A stretch of DNA of 64,000 nucleotides from contig CM070877.1 of NCBI GenBank assembly GCA_036365515.1, positions 55,092,475-55,156,474 on the forward strand, read 5' to 3'. This stretch comes from Torymus aiolomorphi. Its lineage: Eukaryota > Arthropoda > Insecta > Hymenoptera > Torymidae. The notes beneath the pieces were generated by a model. The model searched no databases and was not told where the DNA came from. It saw only the letters and a list, made by a program, of their open reading frames with translations. Shown here piece after piece: positions 33,669-45,250 of the stretch (the stretch's first letter is position 1; each line of letters begins with the position of its first letter). A program made the position numbers and the translations under genes.

Positions 33669-35085
33669 TGTTACGTCGTGGCCTTCAGTGTGAATAAAAA
33701 AACTCAACTGAAATAACCTTGACGTATTATTTTGATACTGCGATGATTCTTGACAAAAAATTAAAGAGGAGAGAGAAAATGATTTTACCCAAAACCAGGA
33801 GTAAATCCTTCGATCTACTGGTCTGTAGTTTTCAGGCGCGTGGGTCGAGGGAGGCGTAGAGGGTCCTATGCCTACTATTTCGGTAGTTGCAACTCCACGT
33901 GATTGATCGCCTGGCGGGTTGAAAGTTCCCCTCTATTGGAAACGCAGGTGCGTAGATCTCCTCCTTCCAAGCCCCACTGTCTGGTGTCCTCGTGGATTTA
34001 TACAGTACACGTACGTGTACCTTGAGCTGGTGCTGTGATTCGAGGGCCAAAAGGCCTGAAGTGTGTCGGTCGAAATATTATAAGCGCTCACACACAAACT
34101 GATGTAGTTTTATAATGCAATATGTAGTAGTAAAATAGCAAAAATACTGTATGAAAATTCAGCACAACTCGAAATTCGTAGTTCGAAAAATAATTAATTG
34201 TGAAACTAATCATTTATTCAAGATTCGAAAAAAAAACTAAATGTTTCAAATTGTGACAATTCGGATATTATTTTACATACTTGTTTAAGAAAAAGAAACT
34301 GAAATTATTTAGGGTTTTTAGATGAAATAATCGAAAGAACACGTGTAATTTTGAGTTTAGAAAATTCAGGAGAAATGATCACCGTTTCCGCGGAGCCTCG
34401 GTTTATTACAATATAAAAATCGTTTATTAAAATAATAAAACGACGGCGCAAAATGATTACAAATTAAACGAACAAAATTCAACGTAAAAAAAAAGATCTA
34501 ATACTCTCGGAGTTCGGACGACGGACTGACTGCACAGCGCAACCCTCTGCTCATCGGGGACCTCACCCTCAGAAGACGCTTCTTCTGGTTGGTTGCTGGT
34601 GACGTGCTGTAGTTCGCTAATTGGTTGAGAAGGATCGTGGGAAAGTGTATTTGGTTACGTAGACCGCTGTCCAGACGCTGAGCTTGCAGTCACCTGAGAT
34701 TTTCTTACGGCGCCTTGATAGCGCGCTCGGCTGCAACGTACTTTCGCACTCGGTCTCCATGCGATTTATTCTAACATGCGCTTCTATACTCAATTTGCTT
34801 GATGCTGTTATTATTACAAAGTACTATATTTATGCAAAGATATTTGTAGTTTGATTACATGCGAGTTTTCTGTACATGCGGTAAGCTGTTCAGTGCCGGT
34901 CTAATGGACAATTCTGTGCAGAAGCTAACATCTGCTGAAAAGATAGAAAACTATATTATCGGCAAAGGATAGTTTACCTCCCTAATATACATGGATAGTA
35001 TGATAAATTTTAATACAAGTATCGCTTAGTCTACATAACTATTTTTTAAAACGAAACGATTATCGATGAGGCCCACGACATAACA
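33669..35085. mobile_element. solo LTR (Ty3/gypsy type), 1417 bp, TSD ATAC
   Basis: It begins TGTTACGTCGTGGCC and ends GGCCCACGACATAACA, giving the TG...CA termini of an LTR within a longer imperfect inverted end. The 4-bp duplication ATAC flanks it exactly (33665-33668 and 35086-35089). No internal coding region or primer site is present, so LTR-LTR recombination left a solo LTR. The strand cannot be decided from the near-symmetric ends. The 72-codon minus frame near 33832 is probably meaningless. Confidence 0.85.
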
Positions 35086-35089
35086 ATAC

Positions 35090-35860
35090 ACATTTCATAA
35101 GTGCTTAAAATTGCATTTGATAATTATCTGGTTGAAAAGGCCTGATAAAACCAGATAAAAAGGGTGCAGAACCTAATAACTTATGCGGTTTTTGCACGAG
35201 AATCCGTAAATTTGTATTAGTTTTTATGTGACCATTTCAACCGGATAATCTACTAGTTATTAATTTATTAATTTATTCTTAAATTATTAGTAAATTATTA
35301 ATTTGTTATTAATTTATTAGACAGTTTTGTAATGTATATTCCAATAGCAAGATAAATATGGCTTACTTATTTATAAATAAAATATGACTCTCTTGTTGGT
35401 GCTACGTTTCGTACAATTTGTATTATGTACATACTTAACTATTTGATCTATAATTTAATCTATAAATTATTGAAATCTATAATATAATTTACACTTAGTT
35501 TCAAGTGAAAAAGGTACCCAATGGTTTACTTTGTTAAAATATACATAAATTATGTAACATACAATAATCAAGTTAAATGGTTCATTGAAAAAAATATATG
35601 ACCTGAATACCATGCCTATATGTAACATTATTTTGTTTTTGTTTTTTTTTATGAAAGTAAAAAAAATTGTCATAAATGAGGGTAAATATTGTAAATATGT
35701 AGAATGTCAAAACTTTATCAGTTATTTTTTTAAATTAAGATTATTGAAAAAAAAATTTTTTATTTATTTATTAAAATACGATATTAAACCTTAAGAATAT
35801 AGAGTTTTACCTCAATAAATGACTTTGTTTTAAAAGATAATATAATATACGTAATATTAA
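35090..35860. other. AT-rich spacer, no gene
   Basis: Short Lys/Ile/Phe-rich frames only. Confidence 0.5.
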
Positions 35861-35861
35861 T

Positions 35862-36250
35862 GGGGGGATGGAAAAGGTGGAGAGAGCAAAAATGAAGCAG
35901 GTGAAAATAAAATGGTGGTTATATGGAATGAAGAAAGTGTGAAGGAGTACAAGACAGAGTTGAAGGAATATGGACATGCCATGAGCTGAAAGGAGCTGAA
36001 AGAGATGGTGTGAAGGCCCTGCCCAGAATGAAGACGAAAACGAGAAAGGAAGAATACCACGAGAATAAGCGGTGGGATGCGAAGTATAACATGAAGAAGG
36101 AGGAGCTTAAGAAATACCTGGAGGGACTAAGGAAAGAAGCAATAGACGGAGAGGAATGGAGAAAATGAAGGAGAGACTACAGAAATTTCCTGGAGAACAA
36201 AAAAAGGAACAAGGATAAGGAATGGCTGGAAGAAATTGAAAAGGAAATCG
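35862..36250 (+). pseudogene. non-LTR retrotransposon fragment (linker between endonuclease and RT)
   Basis: Plus-strand text, with frameshifts and a TGA near 36165, encodes Lys/Glu/Trp-rich sequence such as KTRKEEYHENKRWDAKY and KKRNKDKEWLEEIEKE. This style is typical of the charged segment after the endonuclease domain in insect R1/jockey-like elements (YR..K.EYK.L...KK.....). It ends abruptly where the BEL integrase sequence begins in the opposite orientation. There is no 3' end or poly-A. Confidence 0.45.
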
Positions 36251-39200
36251 ACGCCTGAGCACTCGAAGGGCGGAGAGGGACACACTCGAGCCTTTGGCAG
36301 CTCACCCATTAACTGAGTTGGCACTCGAGCGGCATGGCGTGTGCAAGTAATGCAAGTTCTGATGACTTTCTTGACTTCAGATCGTCCTTTAGTTACCCAA
36401 TACTGACGTCTGAGTATTGCAAGTGTCAATTGAACTCCACCATGAAGAGTACGCTGATGAGCATCCTGAATAATCAACGTAGTGAAATGACACTTAACAG
36501 GTAAAATAAGAGGATGCTTAGCATATTCTTCGAGAAGAGAGTGCGCTAGACGACCGCCCACCCTGAGCAAATGATTTTATCATGGGATTTAATGGTGAAA
36601 GTGTGCTTTTAGACGAAAGTTTTCGTTCTCTAGATAGATGTTGAAATTCAGACTTAAAATAAGCTATCTGAATTAAGTGGATCAAACAAAGTTTGCTGTT
36701 TCCAATCTCACTAGCACTAACCTCCTTAGAAGTTGGAGTGTGATGGCATAGTAGGGATTGAAAGACAGAGAGAAGACTAACGCCTAAATTTGACGACGTC
36801 ATCCTCTCTATTTTAGAGCTGACTCGATTAATGAATCGAAAGCAATATGAAGCAATACGTAACAACTTATCTAACGATGAGTACTTATTAATAAGACTCC
36901 AAATTTCTGGAGTATTCTCAACAGAATTTGGAGTACTTTTACTAGCAACTAGAGTGTGACTAGGTTGAAGATTGAGACTATTTACGTTGAAGTTGAGCTC
37001 GTCATGAGACCTCGACCAAGGTTCATGATTATCTGAGAGCCAGACGGGGCCTTTCCACCATAGTCTATGCGAGGATAGTTTTGAGGGCTCAATACCTCTA
37101 GATATGACATCGGCAGGATTATCAGCTGATCGCACATGATGCCAATATGCGTTAGGTAGAAGAGTGTGAATCTCTGAGCACCTATTTGCTACAAAAACAC
37201 CCCATCTAGAAGGGTGGTCTTTCAACCAAAAGAGTACGTCTGCGGAGTCAGACCAAAGATGAATACTCTCAACCTTAATGGGAAATGATTCGACAAAAGT
37301 TTGCACCAGACGAGCAAGGAGCAACGCAGCGCAAAGTTGTAAGCGAGGTATGCTTAACGTTTTAAGCGGAGCTACTCGCGTTTTGGCCACTTGCATTGTG
37401 ACAATCACTTTTTGTGTCTGGATTAAGCGCAGGTATACAACAGCACCATACGCGAATTTTGATGCATCCGCAAAACCATGAACTTCGACAAGTTCACAAG
37501 TAGGAGTGTATCCACTCCAGCGAGGGATCTTGTTCTCAGAAATATAATGAAGATCTTGCAACCAAACTTTCCATCGATTAGAAATTTCGTAAGGGAGATC
37601 CTTATCCCAACCAACCTTAAGAATCCACAGCCACTACATAATAATTTTTGCAGTGATCACGACAGGTGCTAACCATCCCATAGGATCAAAGATCTGAGCA
37701 ATTCTCGAAAAAACTGAACGTTTAGTAAATAGTAGTTCCAAAGGGGTATTCTCAATGTGAAAACTAAAATAGTCTGTGTTAGGTTGCCAATCTATACCTA
37801 AGATTGGTACAGATGTTTGTGAGGCGAATAAAGAAATAGAATCCGTGGCTAACATATTCGAGGGTAGATAAGAAAGAACTTCAGCGTTATTCGAAGTCCA
37901 CTTTCGAAGATTAAGATAACCTTGCTTAAAGAGTTGTATTAACTCGTCCTGTTTCTGCAAAGCTTCTTCTAATGAATGTGCACCAGAAAGCACATTATCA
38001 GAATACATTTCTGATCGAACAGTGTCAGCTGCGATCGGATAAGTTTTGCCATAGTCTTCGGCTAATTTCAGAAGCGTGCGTATGGCTAGAAAAGGTGAAC
38101 ATGTCAAGCCATACGTCACTGTAGTCAATCGATATATTTGAATGGGTTCATGAAAATTAAAACGCCATAAAATAGATTGATAGAGTTGATCCGCTTGTTC
38201 GACACCAATTTGTCGGAACATCTTCTCCACGTCAGCTGAAAGAACGATCTTATACCTACGCCAGGCACAGATCAAAGCGACGGGATTTTGAAGAAGATTA
38301 GGTCCAACGTGTAGAAGATCGTTGACCGAGACACCTGATTTAGACTTACTCGAGCCATTAAACACAGTACGTAACTTGGTTGTCGTACTTGTTTCTTTCC
38401 ACACTCCATGATGTGGTAAGAAGGCTTGAGATTTGTTAGCTGATGGATCAAAGTTTGAAGAAAGTAACATATGACCAAGGTCAATGTACTCTTTCATGAA
38501 ATCAGTATAAGCTATTTTGAGTTTCTCGTCTTTAGCGAAGTTTGCTTCGAGTCGAGTGAGTGCGCGTAATGAGGCAGAGTAAGAGTTCTCGAGATGCACA
38601 GAGCTCAACTGGTCTCGACTTTTCCAGGGAAGACTTACTATATATTGCCCTGTTTCATCCTGACGAGTAGTTTTTTTATAGAACTCCTCGCATGCCTCTT
38701 CATCAGGCGAGTAAGATTTTTTGACGATAGGTATTTCCTCCGCCCTCCAAAAATCTTGTACGAGCTCCAAAAGTTTGGCTTCTTGCTCGCAGGTATTTGA
38801 ACAATGAAGAGAGATTAATTCTAGCCCTATTTCTGGAGTTGATGAAGAGAGATCACCAGTCAAGAGCCATCCGAATTTGGAACTCAGAGCTATAGGTTGA
38901 AGCTTCTGACCCTTAACTATCTGACTTTCAATGATTTGCGCATAAGCGCTTGCACCGAGAAGAATATCGATGCGTGAGTGATCGCAATACGCGGGGTCTG
39001 CTAGTTGCAGCTCTCTTAGGTATTCGAAGTTAGTAATACCACCTACGACGGGAGGCCTATACGAAGAGAGTTTTGGCAAAACAATGCCATCAACTTCCAA
39101 AGAGAAAGTTGAATTGAAATGCGGTTGTATAGTAAGACGAGCAACTTTAGAAGAAACAGCAGCTGTCTTTTCACCTATACCTTGGATGTGCGTGTGACTG

Positions 39201-39515
39201 GTTCTACAGTTCAGAGAAAACAAGTTACACATAGCTTGTGTAACAAGTGAGATTTGAGATCCGGGGTCAATGAGTGCACGAACTAGAATTTTGGTTCCGT
39301 TAGGACCAAGGGCGTTAACCCTAGCGGTAGCTAAAAGTACTCCTGTACATTTAGTACTTTCTCCACTATTGAGGGAGACTGCTTGTAGAGCAGATTGATC
39401 GTTTTTAGAAATGACGAAATTGCCACAGTTTGGGCTAGAGGCGCTTGACACTGAGTCAATCTGATCAGTCTGCAACGGACTGACTGCTTGATTGTTTTCA
39501 GAGTGCACCAAAGTA
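36251..39515 (-). pseudogene. pol: BEL/Pao pol polyprotein, broken
   Basis: The 625-codon frame (37634-39511) has the aspartic protease ALIDPGSQIS near 39270. Its RT has VFNGSSKSKSGVSVNDLLHVGP and ADVEKMFRQIGV, but the catalytic box reads MYSDNVLSG (37984-38008) where YVDD is expected, so a catalytic Asp is lost. A TAG at 37634-37636 separates it, in the same frame, from the next part (36518-37561) with RNase H-like HGFADASKFAYGAVVY and WSDSADVLFWL. A frameshift near 36560 leads to the integrase zinc-finger part (HQRTLHGGVQLTL, RRQYWVTKGR, CITCTRH), which runs to ECSGVDF at about 36250. Confidence 0.9.
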
Positions 39516-40740
39516 TGATGGTTGGCTTTACAGAGAAAGCATCGGTACGTGGAAGTACAATTTTTAACGTTGTGCTTCCCTAAACAATTGTAACAAAGGT
39601 TTGAAGATTTAATTAATTCCTTTCGTCCAGGAACCGTTTTATTGATAAATCGTTCACATCGATTTGTAAAATGAGATTGATTACAAAATGAACACTTCTT
39701 TTTTGTGGAATTCGACGTTGAAGTCTGATGAGAAAAAACCGACTGAGCATTATCTTGCTCTGATTTACAAGGTTTAGCATTAGTTGACTGTGTCTTCGAG
39801 TTATTGTTCGAAGAAGGTTTAGTACCTGCCTCGATGGCCTCTAGAGTGAGGGTTTGGCTTCGAAGAAAGGTTTGAAGTTATTCCAATGTGGGTGGATCAA
39901 CACTATCACCAAGATGTCTTTCCCATTCTTTACGCGTATTCAAATCGAGTTGCTTAAGCGAGAATGTACCATTAAATCGTTTCCTAGGGAGTCCGCTCTA
40001 TTAAGGGAAGTTAGGCTAGCTATAGGGCTGAAAAGATCCCGGTAAATACGTTTAATTTCCGACGAAGATTCTGATTTCATGGGTTTGACTGAAAAGATTT
40101 CAGAAATATGAGAGCTAACAATACGACGTTGATTTTCATAATATTCGATTAAAGCTGTCCAGGCTCGTTCATAATTATCACCCGCAATGGGCAGAGATTT
40201 AATTTTCTCAAGTGCGTCACCTGTAAGGTGAGTGCGAAGATAATGCAATTTCAAGACAGGTGTTAAATCTTCGCGTCGATGAATGACTGAATGAAAGACA
40301 TCCCTAAAATTTTCCCAATCCAGGAATTTGCCAGAAAATTTGGGTAGATCTACCTTCGGTAACGATTGAAACGAAACGTTAGTTGCATGAGAAGGACTAG
40401 TGGCAACTGGAGCAACATTCGAATTGGAGACGCCTTGATTGGCATCTCTTTTTCCAACAGCCTTTAAGAAATCAAGAAATTCTCCTCGACGGACATAAAA
40501 GCTATCCTCAACCAAATCACAGAGGTTAGTTGTAAAATAGGCGTGATTTTTATCAGGAGCCTCGAGCTTCAGAATTGACTCGTGATGTAACTGAAAAGTC
40601 GCATAATTTGCTTCAAGTCCGGCGAGACATGATTCCGCATAACCTTCCGTCAAGTTATCCTTACCCCTCGATTTGAAATTTTGAAATGAATTATTAATCC
40701 TAGCTTGGAGTAACAGCTGTCTAGTATGTAGTCCCTCCAT
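39516..40740 (-). pseudogene. gag: BEL/Pao gag, broken
   Basis: The 266-codon frame (39940-40740) matches the BEL gag core: LPKVDLPKFSGKFLDWENFRDVF, followed by LTPVLKLHYLRTHLTGDALE, AWTALIEYYENQR and so on. A one-base frameshift near 39982 and a TAA near 39881 break it. After that, two to three CCHC-type knuckles are still visible at 39535-39705 (CSFCNQSHFTNRC, CYNCLGKHNVKNC, CFLCKANHHTLVH). Gag packages the RNA. Confidence 0.85.
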
Positions 40741-41455
40741 TTTGAGATCAAGTTATTTAGACTAGTAATAAATTTGACAATTTTAACTTTGGTATTGAGT
40801 TAACTATTCTTAACCACTCGAGAGTAGAGAAGTAATAGTGAGAGTAATTACATCTAAGTCTTAACCTAGGTTACAATACTTATGCTATAATAGAAGTTGA
40901 GATGCGCTTGAAGCTGCGACGTTGACTGTGTCTGCTAACGTTCCCACGGTGAATCTGCAGGTGATCCACGACGTCGATTGCTCGAAGAGAAGATACTGCA
41001 GGTGTTGAATGTTGCAGGCGATGTGGTCGCAGTGATTTCTGCGACGTAGTCAGCAGCCGAACCGTCGTCAGCTGCAGAAATGCAATCAGATGCGGGCCAG
41101 CAGACGAAGTTCCAAGTAAACTGCAAGGTCCAGTGATATAAGTAAATTGCAATTATAAATATTCGCACCCAAGTTTAACACAACATTGATGTAATTCCCA
41201 AGTTCATATATGATTAACCATAGTTCAAACTAAGAAAGGCCAAGTTCACCAAGTTCAAGTAAATTAAACCCAAGTTCAAACTAAAAAAGGCCAAGTTCAA
41301 ACTAGATAAAACCAAGTTCACCAACGTCAAGTAAATTAAACCCAAGTTCAAACTACAAAAAGAGGCCAAGTTCAAACTAAGTAATTGGAACGATACGTGT
41401 GTTCATTTAATGGGCCAATGTATCCGTTCACTTCTGAAGTAGTCCGTGGATGGAC
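40741..41455 (-). repeat. BEL leader with CCAAGTTCAAACTA repeats
   Basis: Non-coding leader between gag and the primer site. At 41212-41385 the unit CCAAGTTCAAACTA(A)/AAGTTCAccAAg.. recurs about eight times. Confidence 0.65.
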
Positions 41456-41965
41456 TGGTGTAGACCCTGTATCTCGCGCTCCACGCGGGTAGTCCTTGAT
41501 CTGAGTTGCGTGAGCCCCGTAGCGTGTAGACTGCACGTGGATACTCCTTGACTTGACGGATGTGTGCCCCGTAGGGTGTAGATTCCACGCGGGTACTCCT
41601 TGCCTTGGCTGATGTGGATCCCGTAGCGTGTACGCCGCACGCGAGTTGTCCGTACCTTGAATGATGTGGACCCCGTACGTGTACGCTGCACATGGGTTGT
41701 CCGTGATGCTGTGGACCCCGTGCGTGTACAATGCACGCTGGTTGTCCGTGTCTTGATATCTGCCGGTCACTGTACGAACGCAGTGACTCGAAAGCTGGCT
41801 TTACAGCGCACGCTTTTGGCTACAAGACAAGATGGCTGCCGGTCATCGTACGAACGCGATGACTCTAGAGCTGGCTTTGCAGCGCACGCTCTTGGCAACG
41901 TCTTGGAATCGTTAGGTACGTACTCCAAGGCGCTTTCAGAAATGGGAAAAATATCAATTGAGTCT
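41455..41965 (-). repeat. BEL leader tandem repeats (~57-60 bp and ~75 bp)
   Basis: About six ~57-60-bp units sharing a GTGGACCCCGT(A/G)CGTGTAC- then TGCACG..GGTTGTCCGT-like pattern fill 41450-41755. Then a ~75-bp unit (CTCGAAAGCTGGCTTTACAG / CTCTAGAGCTGGCTTTGCAG plus CGCACGCT(T/C)TTGGC) occurs twice (41790-41905). Minus-strand frames of 96-132 codons here (GVHSIT.., TGSTS..) are read-through of the repeats. Their presence in every frame suggests no coding. Confidence 0.75.
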
Positions 41966-42214
41966 GCTATTTCCCCTAGGAAGCCTTAGTGATAGGCTTC
42001 CTCGCGCACGACGGGGTGATAACGAGAGAGAGAGAGACAGCAACGTACGCGCGAAGTCGGCATGCGGGCACATGCGACTATATCGGCACTCACGACCACG
42101 AACACTTTGATGCGTACCTGTAGAAGAAGTGCTATTCCTACGCCACTCGAGAGTAGACGTGGAGAATAGAAAAAAGTGTCTTCTTCGCTGTGGCCATGGC
42201 GATGTCCTCCCACG

Positions 42215-42232
42215 ATCCGGCTCGAAGGACCA
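42215..42232 (-). other. primer-binding site, tRNA-Tyr type (BEL)
   Basis: Two bases after the LTR end, the minus strand reads TGGTCCTTCGAGCCGGAT. This is complementary to the 3' end of eukaryotic tRNA-Tyr (..CCGGCTCGAAGGACCA) over 18 bases. It primes minus-strand DNA synthesis. Confidence 0.8.
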
Positions 42233-42234
42233 AA

Positions 42235-42550
42235 TGTTTTGTGTTGAATGAAGGATGGTGGACTGTAGAGGGTTCGGAAAATGAAAAGGCTTTCGTGTAG
42301 AGATAAGATGGTGAATTTATTGAGTCTGCCGTTGTGCTGTCTCAACTGCCGTCGCTTGTTGCTGTCTCTCTTGGCCGTCGCGCTAGAACTGAGCCGGCCG
42401 GCGCTGCGAAGTGCCGTCGGCGTGTCTTGGTCGAAAGGAGGGGCGGTAAGAGAGACGCGTGGAGAGCGCTGACTGGCACGGCTCTCTCACGCATGTATAG
42501 GTGGCCGGTGTAGGGGAATGCTCTCGGCTGGTCGCGTTGAATTCCGAACA
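42235..42550 (-). repeat. BEL 5' LTR (316 bp)
   Basis: The minus strand reads TGTTCGGAATTC...ACACAAAACA with TG/CA ends. An AATAAA signal (42316-42321) lies near the 3' part. The primer site follows directly. Outside it the gypsy RNase H sequence resumes, which marks the insertion point. The second LTR is not in the window. Confidence 0.8.
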
Positions 42551-42657
42551 ATTCTTTAAAAATTGACATGATAATAAGTAGGGAAGTGCCTGATGGTCTG
42601 TTTCGATTCGTACTGCCCCCTCTAATATGAACGACCTGAATTTAGTTAATGCCCACA
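42551..42657 (-). pseudogene. gypsy RNase H fragment downstream of the P element
   Basis: It encodes VWALTKFRSFILEG..VRIETDHQAL, the conserved RNase H/RT tether of gypsy pol. It continues from the fragment ending at 48729 on the other side of the P element. The frame then runs into the BEL LTR, so the 91-codon frame is chimeric after SCQFLK. Confidence 0.85.
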
Positions 42658-43749
42658 CAATAGCAATATGATGTAAATATACAAGGTGTGTTCTTGCGCA
42701 TCATTCCAAATCAGCCAATAGCGTAAGCTTCCCAAAATTGGCCATATTAAATATCCAACCAATCAGATTCTCGCGCTAAATGTAAATCATTTAAAAATTT
42801 AATTAACGTTTCTTAATCTTTTTTAATATTTACACAAAATTTATATAGTATAAAAATGAAAAATAGATATTGAAATGATAATAACAATAACCTACATCAT
42901 TATAAGTTTTTAAACTTGTAATACAAATTTCAGAAATCCGCTAAATCAATACAAAGAGAGGTTGAGAAAGTATAATGAGAATACTATAAATAAAATACAG
43001 TAAACGAAAGACCATTAATAAACTGTTTAACGATTTTATTTTAAATTAAATAAATATAAAAAATTAACATCTAAAGTTGAAATTAGGCACAAAATTTTTG
43101 ATTTTTTGCAGATCTTGCCGCTATTCTTATTGTATTATAAGATCTTTTTCTTTTTTTATTTAATTCTTTTAATCTAAGTACGTGTTCTCACTAGACACAA
43201 TAGCACTTCATCGGGAATGGTAAAAGCTTTTTCAAATTTTTCTTTAACAAGAATGGCAACTTTTTGAAAAATTAAATCAGTTTCTGATAATGACTCTTTG
43301 TGAAAATGATTAAAAACTTCTTCTAAAATTTGTGCAGTTAGTATTAGTTCATAAGAGAGATAAATTAGGGAACCTCTGGATACGTGACAAATCCAAGTAG
43401 GAGGCCGTGTAGAAGGCATTTCGGTAGTTGGTACACCTAAATTTGGATATTTTGTTCTGAAGCGGTAAGCAACATATCCAGCTATATACAAAAGAGCCTC
43501 TTCGTGAACTATTTCACGAATAACTTCTATCTCAGGCAGCCCAGAAATATCTATTAAAAGAAAATAATGACATAAATAAATAAATATTTCCGAAATTTGT
43601 AATATTTTTTTGGATTTATTCAAATCCTGAGAAATAGAAGTACACGTAAGTGTGAACGTGAAGATATTATCGCAGTTATAAAGTATATAGGTTGGAGGAG
43701 GTTGCAATAAAACGATCAACGAGGAACCAAGAAAAATTCATTTAAAACT

Positions 43750-43808
43750 TCGTTTATTGGCCGACGTTTCGGTACTAATATTAATACCTTCATCAGGGCT
43801 AAGAAGGG
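43750..43808 (-). ncRNA. hammerhead-ribozyme-like motif (minus copy)
   Basis: The minus strand reads CTGATGA (43796-43790), a stem-loop GGTATTAATATTAGTACC, then GAAAC and GTC (ending 43763). That is the CUGAUGA / stem II / GAAA core with a GUC cleavage triplet. Stem III is minimal, as reported for Penelope-like elements (ribozymes thought to act as dimers). Stem I is weak. Activity is inference. Confidence 0.6.
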
Positions 43809-45192
43809 AAAAAATACATAGTTAAAACATATATACAGAATATTTTAAGCAAAAGAACCCATTAACACTTTTTTTGGCATTTTACTGACCTAATAAATTA
43901 ACGAAAGTTTACACCATGGTTCGTAGACAAACATAGGTGACGTCGATCAAGTAATGATATAGCACATAGTGCAACGTCTGTGAGCGGATTTTATTTAACT
44001 AGAACATTTCGAAAAGAATACGAGTTTGAAAATTTGATTTAAAGTTAACGAAAATTAAAATTTTATACGAATATAACAATAAACAGCTAGAGCTCTTACC
44101 CATCCTGCACTCTGGAGTCCCATTTTTCGACATTGAGAGAAATGCGAAATTTCCGGGGTTTATATACCTACAGGGGGGACGCTAATTTTCGCAAATTCAA
44201 ATTCTGAGAGTGAGAGGAGAGGGAGCGCGCCAACAAGTAGCGTAATGGAGATCGTACGACTAACAGCATTTAGTGTTATTTTCGTTATTGCAGAAGTGTC
44301 TATTGGTTGTTTCAACGGATTTTTTATAAATGTACTTGAGATTCTTAGTATCGTCCATTCGATTTAGGCTGTTATTTTGCGAGTGTATGTGCAACATTTC
44401 TGAAAAAGTGCGTTTACGGAAGTTTGTTTCGGTGTCTATTATGTGTGTATTATCAAAATCTATTTTATGTCCAGTTTTTTGAACGTGCTCTGAGAGTGCG
44501 GAGGTCGTTAACGATTTTGAGACCGCGTATTTGTCTTCATATACACGTCTGTTTAACTTCCTTTTTGAGGCGCCTACTTCCGTAAACGCACTTTTTCAGA
44601 AATGTTGCACATACACTCGCAAAATAACAGCCTAAATCGAATGGACGACACTGAGAATCTCAAGTACATTTATAAAAAATCCGTTGAAACAACCAATAGA
44701 CACTTCTGCAATAACGAAAATAACAATAAATGCTGTTAGTCGTACGATCTCCAGTACGCTACTTGTTGGCGCACTCCCTCTCCTCTCACTCTCAGAATTT
44801 GAATTTGCGAAAATTAACGTCCCCCCTGTAGGTATATAAACCCCAGAAATTTCGCATTTCTCTCAATGTCGAAAAATGGGACTCCAGAGTGCAGGATGGG
44901 TAAGAGCTCTAGCTGTTTATTGTTATATTCGTATAAAATTTTAATTTTCGTTAACTTTAAATCAAATTTTCAAACTCGAATTCTTTTCAAAATGTTCTAG
45001 TTAAATAAAATCCGCTCACAGGCGTTGCACTATGTGCTATATCATTACTTGATCGACGTCACCTATGTTTGTCTACGAACCATGGTGTAAACTTTCGTTA
45101 ATTTATTAGGTCAGTAAAATGCCAAAAAAAGTGTTAATGGGTTCTTTTGCTTAAAATATTCTGTATATATGTTTTAACTATGTATTTTTTCC

Positions 45193-45250
45193 CTTCTTAG
45201 CCCTGATGAAGGTATTAATAGTAGTACCGAAACGTCGGCCAATAAACGAA
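45193..45250 (+). ncRNA. hammerhead-ribozyme-like motif (plus copy)
   Basis: CTGATGA at 45203-45209, stem II GGTATTAATAGTAGTACC (45211-45228), GAAA at 45229-45232, and GTC at 45234-45236. It matches the inverted copy except in the stem II loop. Bases flanking the core (CTTCTTAGCC and GGCCAATAAACGAAG) can pair partly as stem I. Confidence 0.6.

Larger units (their letters stand above)
36251..42550 (-). mobile_element. BEL/Pao LTR retrotransposon, 3'-truncated
   Basis: On the minus strand: 5' LTR (42235-42550), tRNA-Tyr-type primer site (42215-42232), a ~1.5 kb leader with tandem repeats, gag (to about 39520), and pol with protease, RT, RNase H and the start of integrase, ending at about 36251 where a LINE fragment abuts. 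The rest of the integrase and the 3' LTR are missing. It was inserted inside the RNase H region of a Ty3/gypsy element. Several stops and frameshifts make it inactive. Confidence 0.9.

Noticed and set aside
41372..41770. 132-codon protein with repeated HGVHS/YGVH motifs
   Set aside because: Translation of leader tandem repeats, open in three frames at once, within a BEL leader.
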